Source: Arthonia radiata | Taxonomy: Eukaryota; Ascomycota; Arthoniomycetes; Arthoniales; Arthoniaceae | DNA length: 64,000 nt | Assembly: GCA_002989075.1 (NCBI GenBank) | Contig: PSQN01000008.1 | Span: 62,001-126,000, forward strand | Reading direction: 5' to 3' | In this document: one piece after another, positions 49,301-59,410 of the stretch | How positions within the stretch are numbered: position 1 is the first letter of the stretch | Layout: each line of letters opens with the position of its first letter | Notes under the pieces: model-generated | What the model saw: the letters and a program-made list of their open reading frames with translations, nothing else | Database searches by the model: none | Told to the model about the DNA's origin: nothing | Position numbers and translations under genes: made by a program

Positions 49301-50472
49301 CGTGGCGTACAGCATCCGATACCGAGCAAAGCAAATCTCCGAGGCCTTTCGCATTGCTCTTTCTGGATCAGAGCGATTGTGATGAACTTTCCGATTATGA
49401 GCCTCCTGGGCCAATTCATATGAGGGTCTTGTCGTTGATGTCAGAGTCTCGAGATCGGAAAGGGGAACGCCTAGCCAGTCAGTGTCTCGTGGAAAAGATG
49501 CGTGGTCGTTGAGTACATACCGCTAATCTGATATACTGTCGAAGAGCTTGATTTGACAGGCATGAAGGTGCCGCAATGAAGCAGCAACTCCAGCATGATG
49601 AAATATCCATGAGCACCAAGCGACAACGCAACCGAGCTCCATGCGGGCGACTTCAGCGTTTCGACATGTTCATTCGATGCACTCTGCCTGACACCGGGGA
49701 TCGCCAATTTCTTAGCACCAGAATCTGGATTTGTTGTAGAGCTACATCGTTGATATCCGCGACAAAGGAGCTGTGGTGGTTGAGCCGCGTCTTCATGCAA
49801 CTTGTGGTAGAAAAGCCAGATGGCACAATCAACAATCTAAGGCGGTCAGCAAGCCATATCATCAGTCTCGCACATCATCTCAGAGAATTGCACCTCCTGC
49901 TGCGACGCAATTCTCCCTCCGCCGCCCTTTGCAGTTCCTGTCGCCGTGGCGATGATTTTCCCCCTCGCAGTGCCGAGAGCTTGAGATGCTTCATAGCCCA
50001 GCTCTGCCATTGAACGTTTTGCTCCATTATCGTGCTGTTGCAATGCTTCTAAGAGTCTACCGTCTTTACCGGTGCTCTCAGGAACTCCAACGAGGACGCT
50101 GTCAAGGAGACTATTCTCGTCCGTCACATTTCGCACCAACGCGAGGCGCTTGCGGCTGGCTCCATGATCCGATAGTCTTTCTAAAAGCCATTGGCGTAGC
50201 CGTAGAATACGAGGATAGTAGTTGCTGAGCACGGGATGAACAATGGCTTGTGGAGGTCGGGCTGCTTCGACCTTCACTTCGTGAGCATTATTCTTCGTGA
50301 TTCGGGATGTTTTCCGCCGCTTTTTCGGACGCTTGCTGGCTGTAGATACATCTAAGACCGTTTCCGTATGTTTGCGCTTCATTTGAGCTCGTCTCGAATC
50401 TAGAGAGGTAATATCAGATGGGTATGCAAGGTCGTCGCGTCTCCTGAACGCGTCTAGCGTGGGGCGAGTCAT
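46303..50472 (-). CDS. TERT: telomerase reverse transcriptase catalytic subunit
   Basis: Nine exons: 50472-49894, 49836-49521, 49470-49297, 49164-48062, 48012-47160, 47105-47036, 46981-46815, 46680-46572, 46510-46303, giving 1192 residues with all junction phases consistent. After a basic N-terminus (KRPKKRRKT) come the GQ/TEN-domain blocks QLLCRGYQR and YQISG, the RNA-binding domain (RYRMLYATPS, then YIFPWQF), motif T with FYVTE, motif 1 (FYFRHDVWKDM), motif 2 (RFMPKDVGMRPI), motif A (KVDVKACFDSL, first catalytic Asp), a long insertion in the fingers, motif B' (QGISQGSILSSLLC), motif C (LRLIDDFLLIT, the two other Asp) and motif E (FPYCGLLI). The C-terminal extension (VEYSKLPGHTFRRKML, MHPMLFDT, LAAVAFQKTL) is complete. 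All catalytic residues are present, so the enzyme looks active; it extends telomeres with its RNA subunit in the nucleus. Confidence 0.96.
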
Positions 50473-52063
50473 GACACCACCTCACTTCCCCTTTTCAAAC
50501 TTGAGACAACCATCTTCGAAGATTAGGGATACTGCAATTCTCATTGAACTGCCCAACGGGGAGAATTGAAAGTCGGCTGACTTGAGAAGCGTAAACTTTA
50601 GCAAGATGCACCTCGTGTGGGGCCTCTAGTGAACGTGCTTCCAAATCGTCGTCGTGCCAGTGATCACGAAGTGAGAGGCCCCACCTGTCATGAGCAATAC
50701 CACTTGGCGCGCATCAACACTCTTGCAGATTGTTCTAGGCAAGATACGCGGTCTTGTCCCATGCGGATATTCTAGTAATAAGGCTTCACAGCTCAAGGCG
50801 ACTTAACACTGCTTGAAAAACTTTGTAGATAACCATGTGCAGATCTCCAACTTCTATCAGCAACTTCAAGCATCTCCGTTGCTTCTTTGATTATGTGCTG
50901 AGTAGTCGAACCTGCGGCGTGGCCTAAAAATGACCATGCGGAAGTTGAACAGTACTTGCACTATTGCTTGCTCTGGTGAATTTGATCATGCGTCATCCAA
51001 AGATTATTCCCGGAAGGTGCAGAGCAGGATGCAGAGCAGCCCTCACCTCGCAAATTGCTCTTTGGAAGCCCATTGCACGGCGCTCTGCTGAAAATGCGAC
51101 GCTAGAATGTGTACCCACAGATGCTGTTTCTTAAGACGTGGACAATCTCACTTGGAAGGTCGAGCTAGACCACTGCTTTTCAAAAGCAGCCTTGATCGTC
51201 GGATGCAGCGCGTGAAATGCGCGCAGTAGAGCTGAAACGAGGGCGTGCCTGTCACAATGCAATTTAGGAGGCTTGGAGGCATAAGCGGTGCTGCTGGAAG
51301 AATTGCTTTTTGAAGAGCAGCATCAATGAAAGCTTGCGAGCCATAAATTGGGGTTCGGAATACTAGATTTACGGCGCTGTAATTGAAAGACTCAGGAAGT
51401 AAAGTCGAAATACTAGGTTTGCGGAAAGCTTTCTTTCAGTAATACACGTATTGAAGAACAGTATGGCGCTCAGTGCGCCAGGGGTAGGATTGAAAACTGC
51501 GATTGATTCTGACCAGAAGCACCAATCGGGGCTTGCTGAAGCATAGCTGGGAAGTATTGCAGAAACTGAGACGCATAGCGAAAGCGAAAGATGAAACATA
51601 TTCCGCAAGCAAGATTAAAGTGAATTGCAGGGTCCGTGCCATACAAACGTGGGAGACCCTCAACCGTGGCAGGATTAAGCGGGAGCTTCCATCCCTTCAC
51701 AATAGGGTCCATTACTGCATGTATTCACGGAGTGCCAGCAAGCCATACAGAATTCAAATTAGTCTGTAAAGTCATGAAATGCTAAGCCGTAGCTCCCCGG
51801 TCTCTCAGCCAATTCACATGCGAAAATTGGGCTGGAAAGCGTGGTCAGGAGAGTAATGCCGGCGTAGCAACGCCGCCCACCTTTCATCGTAAACATGCAA
51901 CTCGCTCTCATTTCGCGACTGCCTTTCCCAGCAGCAACGGCGGGAGGCCCGAGCTCGCCCACTTTGAATAGTATGGCTGCGCTCGATATCCCGCCTCGAA
52001 TTCGCTCTGCATACCCGTGTATAGACCGTCCTCGTCGTCAACGTCGCCACACACCAGCCAAAC
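50473..52063. other. large intergenic region upstream of TERT
   Basis: About 1.6 kb between the divergent TERT gene (minus) and the hypothetical gene starting at 52064 (+). It should hold both promoters. Open stretches at 51369-51769 overlap on both strands and match no family. I saw no telomere-like repeats and no tRNA. Confidence 0.45.
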
Positions 52064-52878
52064 ATGGCTCTCGACATCCGTGCACGCTTCATCGACCTCG
52101 AAGACGCCGCCGAAGACATCCTCGCGCGCAGGGCCGCTGCCTGCAGACCTGCGCAGGCCGCGCTGAACACCGCCCGCCAACAGGGACAGCAGACTGGCCA
52201 GATAAACATGGTACATGTGGAGCCGTTGAACGCCATCGGGGCGGAGATCAGGGTGTGGCATAAAGTAGGTCTACTGTGTGCCTGCTCTTTCGATCTACTC
52301 CTCAGTGTCAGCAAATGGCCAGCATTGCGAGACTGAGGTTGAATGTTACCTTCTCAAACGCTCCGCCGGCGCGAATTGGGATGGTTATGCTAACACCTAA
52401 CCTGTAGGATATGGAGTGCTTCATAGGAGCTTTTCTGGACCGCTGCAACTCCGACATCATTGGCCAAGGCCCCCGTGCGCCCTCATCCCCGGCGCTCGTA
52501 ACTCAACACCAGCAGGAGCTGCGGAGGCGCGGGCACAGGCTCCATGTCCGCTTGATACGCACAATTGGCGACCCCGCCTGCCCCCTGGCGACCTATCTGG
52601 GCGCGCAAGGCACCATCAAGGCCTTCGAGCACGCTCGAAAGGTGCGGAACGGAGCGACAGGGCGGCTTGGTTCGGAGTCGGGGTGTAAGCTGGAAGAGTT
52701 GGAGTGGGCAGTAAACCTGTTCGGCGCAGAGAACCTGGCACGATCGTTCAGGATGATACTCTGGACGCTCGGCGCTGCCGTGGAGCATTCCCTCCTCTCG
52801 ACACCCTCCTCATCGACAACTCACCCTCCCTCCGCCGGCGCCGACACCCCGCCGGCCAGCGACCTATTAAGGCGCTGA
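52064..52878 (+). CDS. hypothetical protein, two exons
   Basis: Exons 52064-52264 and 52408-52878 with a phase-0 intron of 143 bp (GTAGGT..GTAG) give 223 residues. No family is recognised. The N-terminal half is rich in Ala and acidic residues and looks helical (ARFIDLEDAAEDILARR); exon 2 opens with CFIGAFLDRCNSDIIG, then more helical stretches (KLEELEWAVNLFGAENLARS). No signal peptide or membrane helix. The C-terminal 25 residues are Ser/Thr/Pro-rich, and their DNA is the first, partial unit of the ~125-bp tandem array that follows, so the present stop codon lies inside a repeat unit. The intron length is about twice that of its neighbours. The model is supported by frame and splice signals only. 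Confidence 0.6.
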
Positions 52879-53235
52879 GCTGCGCTGAGATGGCAAGACC
52901 ACCAGCCAGCAACCCCCACTCTTCGATCCTCCCTCTTCCTCGAAATCTCACCCACCTTCTGCTAGTGCCGACATCCACTGGCTAGCGACCTATCAAGGCG
53001 CTGAGCTGAGCTTGAGCAAGACTACTGGCCAGCGAACCCCTGTCTCCAACCTCTCCCTCCTCCTCGCCATCTCACCCTCCCCCTGCCAGTGCCGAAATCC
53101 ACTGGCCAGCGACCTACAAAGGCGCTGAGCTGAGCTCAAGCAAGACTTCGAGCCAGCGAACCCCCAGTTTCCGACCTCCCCCTCCTCCTCGCCATCTTCA
53201 ACCCATTCCGCCGGCGCCTTCATCCGCTGGCTACT
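52795..53235. repeat. tandem array of ~125-bp units spanning the 3' end of a gene
   Basis: Three full units and one partial unit. The marker block AGCGACCTA..AAGGCGCTGAGCTG occurs with its GACCTA at 52861, 52987 and 53111 (periods 126 and 124 bp). Each unit then has GGCAAGAC/GCAAGAC, a CCAGC.AAC CCC block, a CCTCCTCCTCG tract and a CC.GCCGGC-type end. The partial first unit lies inside the coding sequence ending at 52878. Units differ by scattered substitutions. The array fills the space between two convergent genes (hypothetical protein on +, MFS transporter on minus). Confidence 0.78.
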
Positions 53236-53265
53236 TTGGACCATTACCGGCAAGGCCGACAAGCT

Positions 53266-55449
53266 CTACCGCAGCCGCAGCATCTTCAAGACATCGTGCC
53301 GCGCCCAGAAGCTCCGGTTCACCTTCCCGAGCACGTACATGAAGATCGTGAGCCCGCACACGGCCACCTGGCAAGACCCTACGATTACAAATACGCGCTT
53401 GACGCCCAACTCGACTATGTAATCGTACCCGTGGTACGTGAGGCCGAAGCTGAAGATGTTCTTGAAGATTAGGAGGCAGGTGAAGCCCTAGAAGAGGCTC
53501 GGTTAGCAAGTGGCCGGGAGAGAGCAGCTACTATATCGTGATCGGGGTGAAAAGGGGTGATTTGGCGTAGCGCCAGAGCGGTAGCCGGCAAGAGTGGCTG
53601 TTCAAGAACCTGACCCCTGAGGTCCGGCTGCTTTCGAGACGCCTACTTTCCGCATAGCAGCCACGCCATACCGATGCTAAGCGCGAGAGAGCTTTCGCAG
53701 ATCGCGCCGGAATGCCGCTGACAGAATGGCCGGATTCAGACTAGAAGGTGGAGTCTGCAGCTGCTCTCAAGAAGCATGGGCGCAAGCATCCAGCACAGCA
53801 GCCACGATGCCAGCTTACCGACCCAGTTCCGCCCGAGATCAGATTGCGCCGGCGTATCGGCTGCTTCAGGGGCATTTTTGAACAATAAGGGACAACGTGC
53901 AGATGCTGTTGCTCACTCACCTCAATCGCCAAGTCCGGATGCGCGTCCGCGATGTACAGCGCGCTCGCTACTGCACCACACACCATCCCCGCCACCTCCA
54001 GCCCAAAGCACACCGCAGGCCCAGGCCACCCATACCTGAACCCATCCGCCGCCGTCCACCCGAACCCATACAAGCCGATACAGCCAAACAGCAGCTGCGG
54101 CACCACAAGCACCATCCTATACTCCGGCTCGTACACCCCGCCGTTCCACTTCGTCATCTGCTTCGGCACCCAGTCCGCCATCAGCCCGCATATTGCGAAG
54201 CCAACCAAGGCCCCAACGAAGGCTCCAGTGTACATGTATCCGACTTGTTCAGAGTTGAAGAACAACGGCGGACCAAGCAGAATCGCCGCCAGCACAATAC
54301 CAATGAGGACCGTCCACCCGATCAACGTACCCTGAATAAGACACGCCCACAGAATGCCCGGTTGTAAGAACAGCGGAAAAGGCCGAAAGAACAGCTTAAA
54401 AAACGACTCGTCAGTCTTACGCCCAGAGAACGGCGACAGCGACTTCCAGTACGAATACCGCTTCTTCCGCATCCCCGCGCTCGACGACGAAGCAGGCGAC
54501 GTAACGGTGGGATGAGCCCCCTTCCTGCTCCCATCCCCATTCAGATCCGTAAGCGACGTGATGCTCCTCCTCACCTCCCCCACCGCGCCCCCGTCCGCCC
54601 CGTCCCGCCGGAACGCCGTCTCAGGCGAGAAGAACACGATCAGCGGGAACAGCGCCCCGACGAAGATGGCCACGAAGTTGAACGTCCATTTCCAGCCCAT
54701 CTCCGTGGTGATCTTGCCCGCGACGACAGGCGTGAAGAAGGCCCCGCCGAAGAGCGCGAGATTGCTCAACGCCATGCGCTTACCGCGTTCGTGCACGAAG
54801 AAGAGGTCCGCGACGCTGGCGTTCACCAGGCCTTCGAAGGGCGCGAGACCGATGCCCTGGACGACGCGCGCCCACACGAGGGAGGTGTAGTTGCGGCCGA
54901 CCGCGCCCGCCCAGGCGCACGACCCGCAAACTAAGGCTGCGCCGAGGAGGTATAAGTGGCGCTTTCCCCATACTCTTGCGGAGGGCACGAAGACGATGCC
55001 GGAGAGGCCGACGGCGAGGAGATGCCAGCCCGTCAGGAGGGCGACTTTGGTGAAGCTGGTGCGGAAGTAGAAGGCGACGGTGAGGGAGTCCGCGGCGAGG
55101 ATTGGAGAGAGTGTGGTCGCGAGGACGGCGATGAGGGAGAGGATGGCGAGTTGGAGGTCGCGGCGCCATAAGGGGAGGTTCAGAGGATCGCTGGGGTCGT
55201 CGGAGGGTTGGGGGACGAGGAGGATGGGAGGAGAGACGCTGTGGTCGTATTTGAGGGGGCGGCGGGTCGCGTCTTCTTTGATGGCATCGTGGTCGGGTGC
55301 TTGAAGGTTGTGATCGCGCTCGTGGAGGGTTGAGGTGCCTGTGTGAGTGTCAGAAAGGATGCGGTCTAGGCGGTAGTGCGGGTTGGTATACCGGGGACTT
55401 TGTCGAGCTTTCCGTCATCGAGGATGCCAAGGTGGATGCTGTACCCCAT
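53266..55449 (-). CDS. major facilitator superfamily transporter
   Basis: Exons 55449-55392, 55338-53921 and 53487-53266 give 565 residues. After a polar N-terminus with NLPLWRRDL, about twelve membrane helices follow. The loop between helices 2 and 3 holds GKRHLY, helix 4 contains RVVQGIGLAPFEGL, and a conserved HERGKRMA sits in the next loop. A long basic cytosolic loop (TDLNGDG to YWKSLSPFSGRK) separates the two six-helix halves. The last exon supplies the final two helices (GFTCLLIFKNIFSFGLTY to LTIFMYVLGK) and a basic end. It is nearest in style to fungal anion:cation symporter or drug:H+ antiporter-like MFS proteins of the HOL1/YhhT type; the substrate cannot be read from the sequence. 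The second intron (53488-53920) is 433 bp, eight times the usual length here. Confidence 0.88.
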
Positions 55450-55876
55450 CGTATACCGAATGAATCATAGTACAAGCATTTGAGCTTTTGAGAAATCCCT
55501 TTGCAAATATATAGTATCGTGGCAGGACGCCGTCCACCGACCCAACAATGGCGCCGTTGATCGACCGCGACGCTGATGACGAGTACAGATGCCGGTCTCG
55601 GCGCATCTTATATTCACATTTCATTACTGTTTCACATTTTAGTTTTAGACGAATGCTTATTTAGAGCAAATAGCTGTCCAATCTTTGAACAGTCCAGCAA
55701 AATATTCCATCAGCAAAAAGGGTACCGTACTGACCTCGACCAATCGTGGCGACTTCCACGGCGGCATGCAAACCTGACATCACCCGAACTAGCCCATCTC
55801 GGCACTGCATTCAATACACGTTTTCCTCACCAAGGTCCAATCCAAATCCACCCATTACCAGGAAAAACACCAGCAC
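55450..55876. other. divergent promoter region, MFS transporter and SDHAF1-like gene
   Basis: About 430 bp between two genes transcribed away from each other, so a shared promoter region. No further feature is recognised. Confidence 0.5.
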
Positions 55877-56122
55877 ATGCCACGCCCACGCCTCACCGGC
55901 CTCCAACGCGACGTCCTCAGCCTCTACCGGCAGGCCCTGCGCGCCATCGCCACCAAGCCCGCAGACAGCCAACCGCACTTCCGCGCCTTCGCCCGCGAGG
56001 AGTTCGAGAAAGGTCGCGGGCTGGATAAGAAAGATTTCGCGACTGTGGAGTTTTTGTTGAGGAAGGGGCGGAGGATGTTGGAGACGTATCAGGATGGAGG
56101 TGTGAGGGATATTAGGCGGTGA
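55877..56122 (+). CDS. sdh6: LYR-motif protein, succinate dehydrogenase assembly factor 1 homolog
   Basis: An 81-residue single-exon protein. It begins PRPRLTGLQRDVLSLYRQALR with the LYR tripeptide near residue 16, followed by FRAFAREEF, LDKKDFATVEFLLRKGRR and a GVRDI end. This block order is that of the SDHAF1/Sdh6 family of the mitochondrial matrix, which helps place iron-sulfur clusters in the Sdh2 subunit of complex II and guards it from oxidants. The length fits the family (80-115). The amphipathic basic N-terminus can serve as import signal. It has its own short promoter shared with the MFS gene on the other strand. The assignment to SDHAF1 and not another LYR protein rests on the FAREEF and DKKDF blocks and is fairly sure. 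Confidence 0.9.
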   Translation: MPRPRLTGLQRDVLSLYRQALRAIATKPADSQPHFRAFAREEFEKGRGLDKKDFATVEFLLRKGRRMLETYQDGGVRDIRR

Positions 56123-56575
56123 TTTGTTTTGGGTTTTGGTTTGTATTTCTGAGACTCGGGTGGGGTGGTGCGGTGAAAGCAAGGATGAGGTTGATGAACG
56201 CTGTGGCGATATGATCACTGGGGACGACTTTGGACCGCGAGCGGATCGCAAGCATGATGACGTGCATGGCCTGCATGTTATGTTTGCGACACCGAAGGCG
56301 TAGAGACATTAAGCAGAGTCGCCATCAGATTGATCATGCTGGATAGCTTGTCCAGTGGAGTAATGCATGTACATGAAACAGTCACAGAAGAGGCATAAGG
56401 AAGGAACCTCTCGTAATGTGAGTATCTCTATATTTGCGTCTGTCAAAGTCGTTGATCGTCTAATGGTACAATACAGAGGAGTCATGATGCATCAATCACC
56501 CTGAACGCCATAGCTATGCAATGCAGGTCATGCTCGACAAATCCGACTTTTTGTCCAGACTGTGCTCAAACCCAT
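56123..56575. other. convergent intergenic region
   Basis: About 450 bp between the ends of the SDHAF1-like gene (+) and the small heat shock protein gene (minus); 3' UTRs of both. Nothing else seen. Confidence 0.5.
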
Positions 56576-57430
56576 CTACTGCACCTGAATCCTCTTCGCT
56601 TCCGGCGCCTTCGCCTTTGGCACAACCACATCGAGGATTCCATTCTTCAAGCTGGCAGTCACGCCCTCAGCGTCGACGCGTCGTGGAAATTCGAAGGTCC
56701 TGGAGAAGCTACCAGTGGATCGCTCGGAGACCCAGTAGCGGCCATGCTGTGGCTGGGACTGGGCTTGCTGTGTCTGCTGCTGAGCAACGCTCTGCTCAGT
56801 GTTCGGTGTAGCAGCACGTCGCGCATCTGCGGTCGTCTCGGTGTCGACAGATTCGCGGCGCGTGGCGTCGGCTTCATCTTCGACGGTGGGCTGGACGTAA
56901 GAGGACTCGCTGTGGACTGAAGCGGTGTCGTCGTTGGCTTCTTGAGCTTTGTTGGCGGACTCAGCCACCGCTTCACCCTGCTGTTCAGTGGTCTCGGCCT
57001 GGGCAGGTGGCTGGCCTTCAGATCGCTCGCTTGTGGTCCGACCTCTCACCACAAGGGTGTTCTCGTTGCTGAACTCGACCTCTAGATCTTGAGCCTCAAC
57101 ACCAGGCAGCTCACCGCGGAGCTGGTACGCCTCATCGACTTCCCTCACATCAAAGCGTGGCTGCCAGACCTTGACATCAGAGCGGGCGTTGGCGAGAACC
57201 TGAGGAAAGATGCCTTCGAAGGAGCGATTTACAAAGTCGTCGAAGTGGTCGAAGACGTCGTTGCGGGAGCGAGATGTTGGAGGTCCAAAGAATGGATGGT
57301 GGCGAGCGCCGAAGATGGCTTGGGGAAAGAAGCTGGGACCCGTGGAGATGGTGCGGGCGTGCGAGGGTGCGCGACGAAGAGCTTGACGACCGGCGCAGGG
57401 GCCTGAGCGGACGACGTAGGTTGGGTTCAT
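56576..57430 (-). CDS. hsp30: small heat shock protein (Hsp20/alpha-crystallin, HSP30-like)
   Basis: Single exon, 284 residues. An Arg/Ser-rich, acid-free N-terminus of about 35 residues looks like a mitochondrial presequence. It is followed by FDHFDDFVNRSFEG. The alpha-crystallin domain starts at WQPRFDVREVDEAYQLRGELPGV with the conserved beta strands DLEVEF and LVVRGRT. It is then interrupted by about 85 residues of Gln/Glu/Ala/Ser-rich sequence, and resumes with RYWVSERSTGSFSRTFEFPR and the family signature LKNGILDVVVPK. The split alpha-crystallin domain with a charged insert is known from fungal HSP30-type proteins. These act as ATP-independent holdases under heat stress. A two-box heat shock element (TTCTAGAA) lies about 290 bp upstream. 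Confidence 0.92.
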   Translation of the reverse strand: MNPTYVVRSGPCAGRQALRRAPSHARTISTGPSFFPQAIFGARHHPFFGPPTSRSRNDVFDHFDDFVNRSFEGIFPQVLANARSDVKVWQPRFDVREVDEAYQLRGELPGVEAQDLEVEFSNENTLVVRGRTTSERSEGQPPAQAETTEQQGEAVAESANKAQEANDDTASVHSESSYVQPTVEDEADATRRESVDTETTADARRAATPNTEQSVAQQQTQQAQSQPQHGRYWVSERSTGSFSRTFEFPRRVDAEGVTASLKNGILDVVVPKAKAPEAKRIQVQ

Positions 57431-57890
57431 TGTTCTTGGTGTTTGAATTGTGAGTGCTGGCTGATAGAAGTGCAGAGTTGGTATTGATTGTAGTGCTGTG
57501 TTGAGTGTATCGAGTTGTGAGTGATGAGGATCGAGATGGTTGACGAGCAGCCAGAATATATAGCCATAGTGAGGGTCGTGGCCAATCTGCTAGCAATTGC
57601 CAGCGTGTTCGGTGCTTAGCAAGCTATCCGGTGACCAGCAGGCTCCAAAGCCTACGCGTGCTGTCTCGTAAGCTCTCGTAGCCTGTAGAATCTCGCGGTG
57701 GTGACATGATCTTTCTCGCCATTTCTAGAAGATGCGATGGGTGTGAGCAGGTCTGGATGCCGAGCCCAGGGTGGCGCTACGAAACCTTGCCATGAGCGCC
57801 AGACAACGTCCAAGTCGGCGTCGTTGTCGAAATGTGGCTGATTTGGTCAGTAAGCAAACCAGGGCACCTGCTCTTGCAAAGCTCGCATCC
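57431..57890. other. heat shock gene promoter region and 3' flank of next gene
   Basis: About 460 bp upstream of the small heat shock gene, also holding the 3' UTR of the hypothetical gene at 57891-58808. A single heat shock element core is present at 57723-57730; nothing else is recognised. Confidence 0.5.
57723..57730. promoter_or_regulatory. possible heat shock element core
   Basis: TTCTAGAA, the inverted nTTCnnGAAn arrangement bound by heat shock factor, about 290 bp upstream of the small heat shock protein start. It has only two boxes where three are usual, so it may be chance. Confidence 0.3.
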
Positions 57891-58808
57891 TCAAACCCCA
57901 CCCATCTCCTCGTCCACCAAGCCGAGCACATCACCCACCCCTCCACCCTCCAGAATCCCCTCCATACTCTCCCCGCCATCCCCCTGGCCCTCCCACACAC
58001 CCTTCACAACCCCCACGGCCTGCTGAACGCCAGCACACACGCTCTTCACCATCTCCTCCGTCTCCTCCCTTGACATCAGCACCCCCACAGCCCTCTTCCC
58101 CTCCACCACATCCTTCGCGCTGTTCCGCGCCTCCTTCGCGCGCCTCATCGCCATGCCCGCCGTCCCTGTGCCCAGCGCTTCTCGCAGCGGACACTCTGCG
58201 CGAGTCAGCAGTACCAGCACGTTCTCATGGTACGCGTGTCCGTAACCCCCGGCGCCCGCCAACTCCCGCTCCCCCAGCACCACCCGCTCACCGCTCCTCT
58301 GCTGGCTTGACGCACCGAGCAGAGCCAGCCTCTCGCTTTCACTCCTGCCTGTTGCGAAGAATGCCCGTTGGCTTGGCGCGGTGGAGGTGCCGTCGCCCGC
58401 ACCGGCGCCAGCAAGTGGATCTGGCTCAGTAGTGGCGATACGGGCGCGCGGCACAGCAGTGCCGCAGGCAGCGAGAGCGAGCACGGCGACCTTTTCGACG
58501 AGTGTGTACCACTCGTTCACGTCTAGGATGAATTGGACGGGGCCCCCGTCCGGGTACTGTTCTGCGGCGTTGCGGGAGACGAGGAGGAGCTCGGATTTCC
58601 ATTGGATGCGCGTTGAGAGGGTTTGGAGGCGCGCGAGGGTCGTGGCGGGTGGTGTGGTGGTGGAGGCGGTGCGGTTGGCTGGGTCGGCGCCACCTTGGGA
58701 GGGAGTGGAGGGGGCGTTGGGGTTGGTGGGCGTGGTGGGGGGCGGTGGAGGCGCGAAGGGGGATGCGCGTGAGGAGGGCGAGGCGTAACGGCTCGCATTT
58801 AGCGACAT
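57891..58808 (-). CDS. hypothetical protein, Ala/Gly/Pro-rich
   Basis: Single exon, 305 residues from the ATG at 58808. The first 55 residues are Pro/Ser/Thr-rich and disordered. A more structured part follows: TLARLQTLSTRIQWKSEL, FILDVNEWYTLVEKVAVLALAACG, and later YHENVLVLLTRAECPLREAL and a basic helix AMRRAKEARNSAKDVVEGKR, ending in an acidic, Gly-rich tail. I do not recognise the family. The composition (high GC, many Ala and Gly) fits normal host genes. No signal peptide or membrane helix is sure, though VEKVAVLALAACGTAV is hydrophobic. Confidence 0.65.
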   Translation of the reverse strand: MSLNASRYASPSSRASPFAPPPPPTTPTNPNAPSTPSQGGADPANRTASTTTPPATTLARLQTLSTRIQWKSELLLVSRNAAEQYPDGGPVQFILDVNEWYTLVEKVAVLALAACGTAVPRARIATTEPDPLAGAGAGDGTSTAPSQRAFFATGRSESERLALLGASSQQRSGERVVLGERELAGAGGYGHAYHENVLVLLTRAECPLREALGTGTAGMAMRRAKEARNSAKDVVEGKRAVGVLMSREETEEMVKSVCAGVQQAVGVVKGVWEGQGDGGESMEGILEGGGVGDVLGLVDEEMGGV

Positions 58809-59410
58809 TGTGGTCGAGTGTTGGCAGTGGTGGCGTGCTTGATGGTGTTGTTGCGGTGGGTGTGCGCAAGAGGAATTGATTGAGATGGACTTTAGATGGG
58901 AGACTGTGCGTTGCTGACGTAAGGCAGCTTTTTAGGAGAGCGGTGAGAAAGTGGACATTGAGGTGGCTGGGAGGGTTGAGATGGCAACGGTGATGCTTTA
59001 TTCGCAATACCAGCTCGAAACATTAAATATGCCATGTATCCCTACGGTGATGCCTTGCTTCAGCATTTCATAATTTGTCTTCATATTTGTCGCCGCGAAG
59101 AATTTCGCCGCAGTTAATGACTTTGCTTGCTTTCCAAGCGCTCTTCAGCGGCTGAAGTGCTGGTGTCCTACGTCGAGTTGTCTGAGCATCTTATACTTCT
59201 CCTTGCATCTTCCGCGTGTTCATTGCTCTGCTGGCATCTGCAATTACGAGAACGTAATAGAATATTCAGAGCCCGCGCAAAGCTACCCAAAAGCAGTGAT
59301 AAACATTAGCATTCACGCGTAAGGATAAGATACTAATTTCGGCACCGCCATCTCCTCGCTCCGAATTTACCCAAAATGAAAACCTCACCCAACCCTTGCG
59401 CAGGCTCTTC
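58809..59410. other. region between Eis1 stop and hypothetical gene start
   Basis: About 600 bp: the promoter of the hypothetical gene at its left and the eis1 3' UTR at its right (both genes are on the minus strand). No other gene is supported. Confidence 0.5.

Noticed and set aside
46303-52063. Telomere-like repeats or a telomerase RNA next to TERT
   Set aside because: No TTAGGG-type runs or template-like sequence seen in the neighbourhood; isolated TTAGGG-like words elsewhere are chance.
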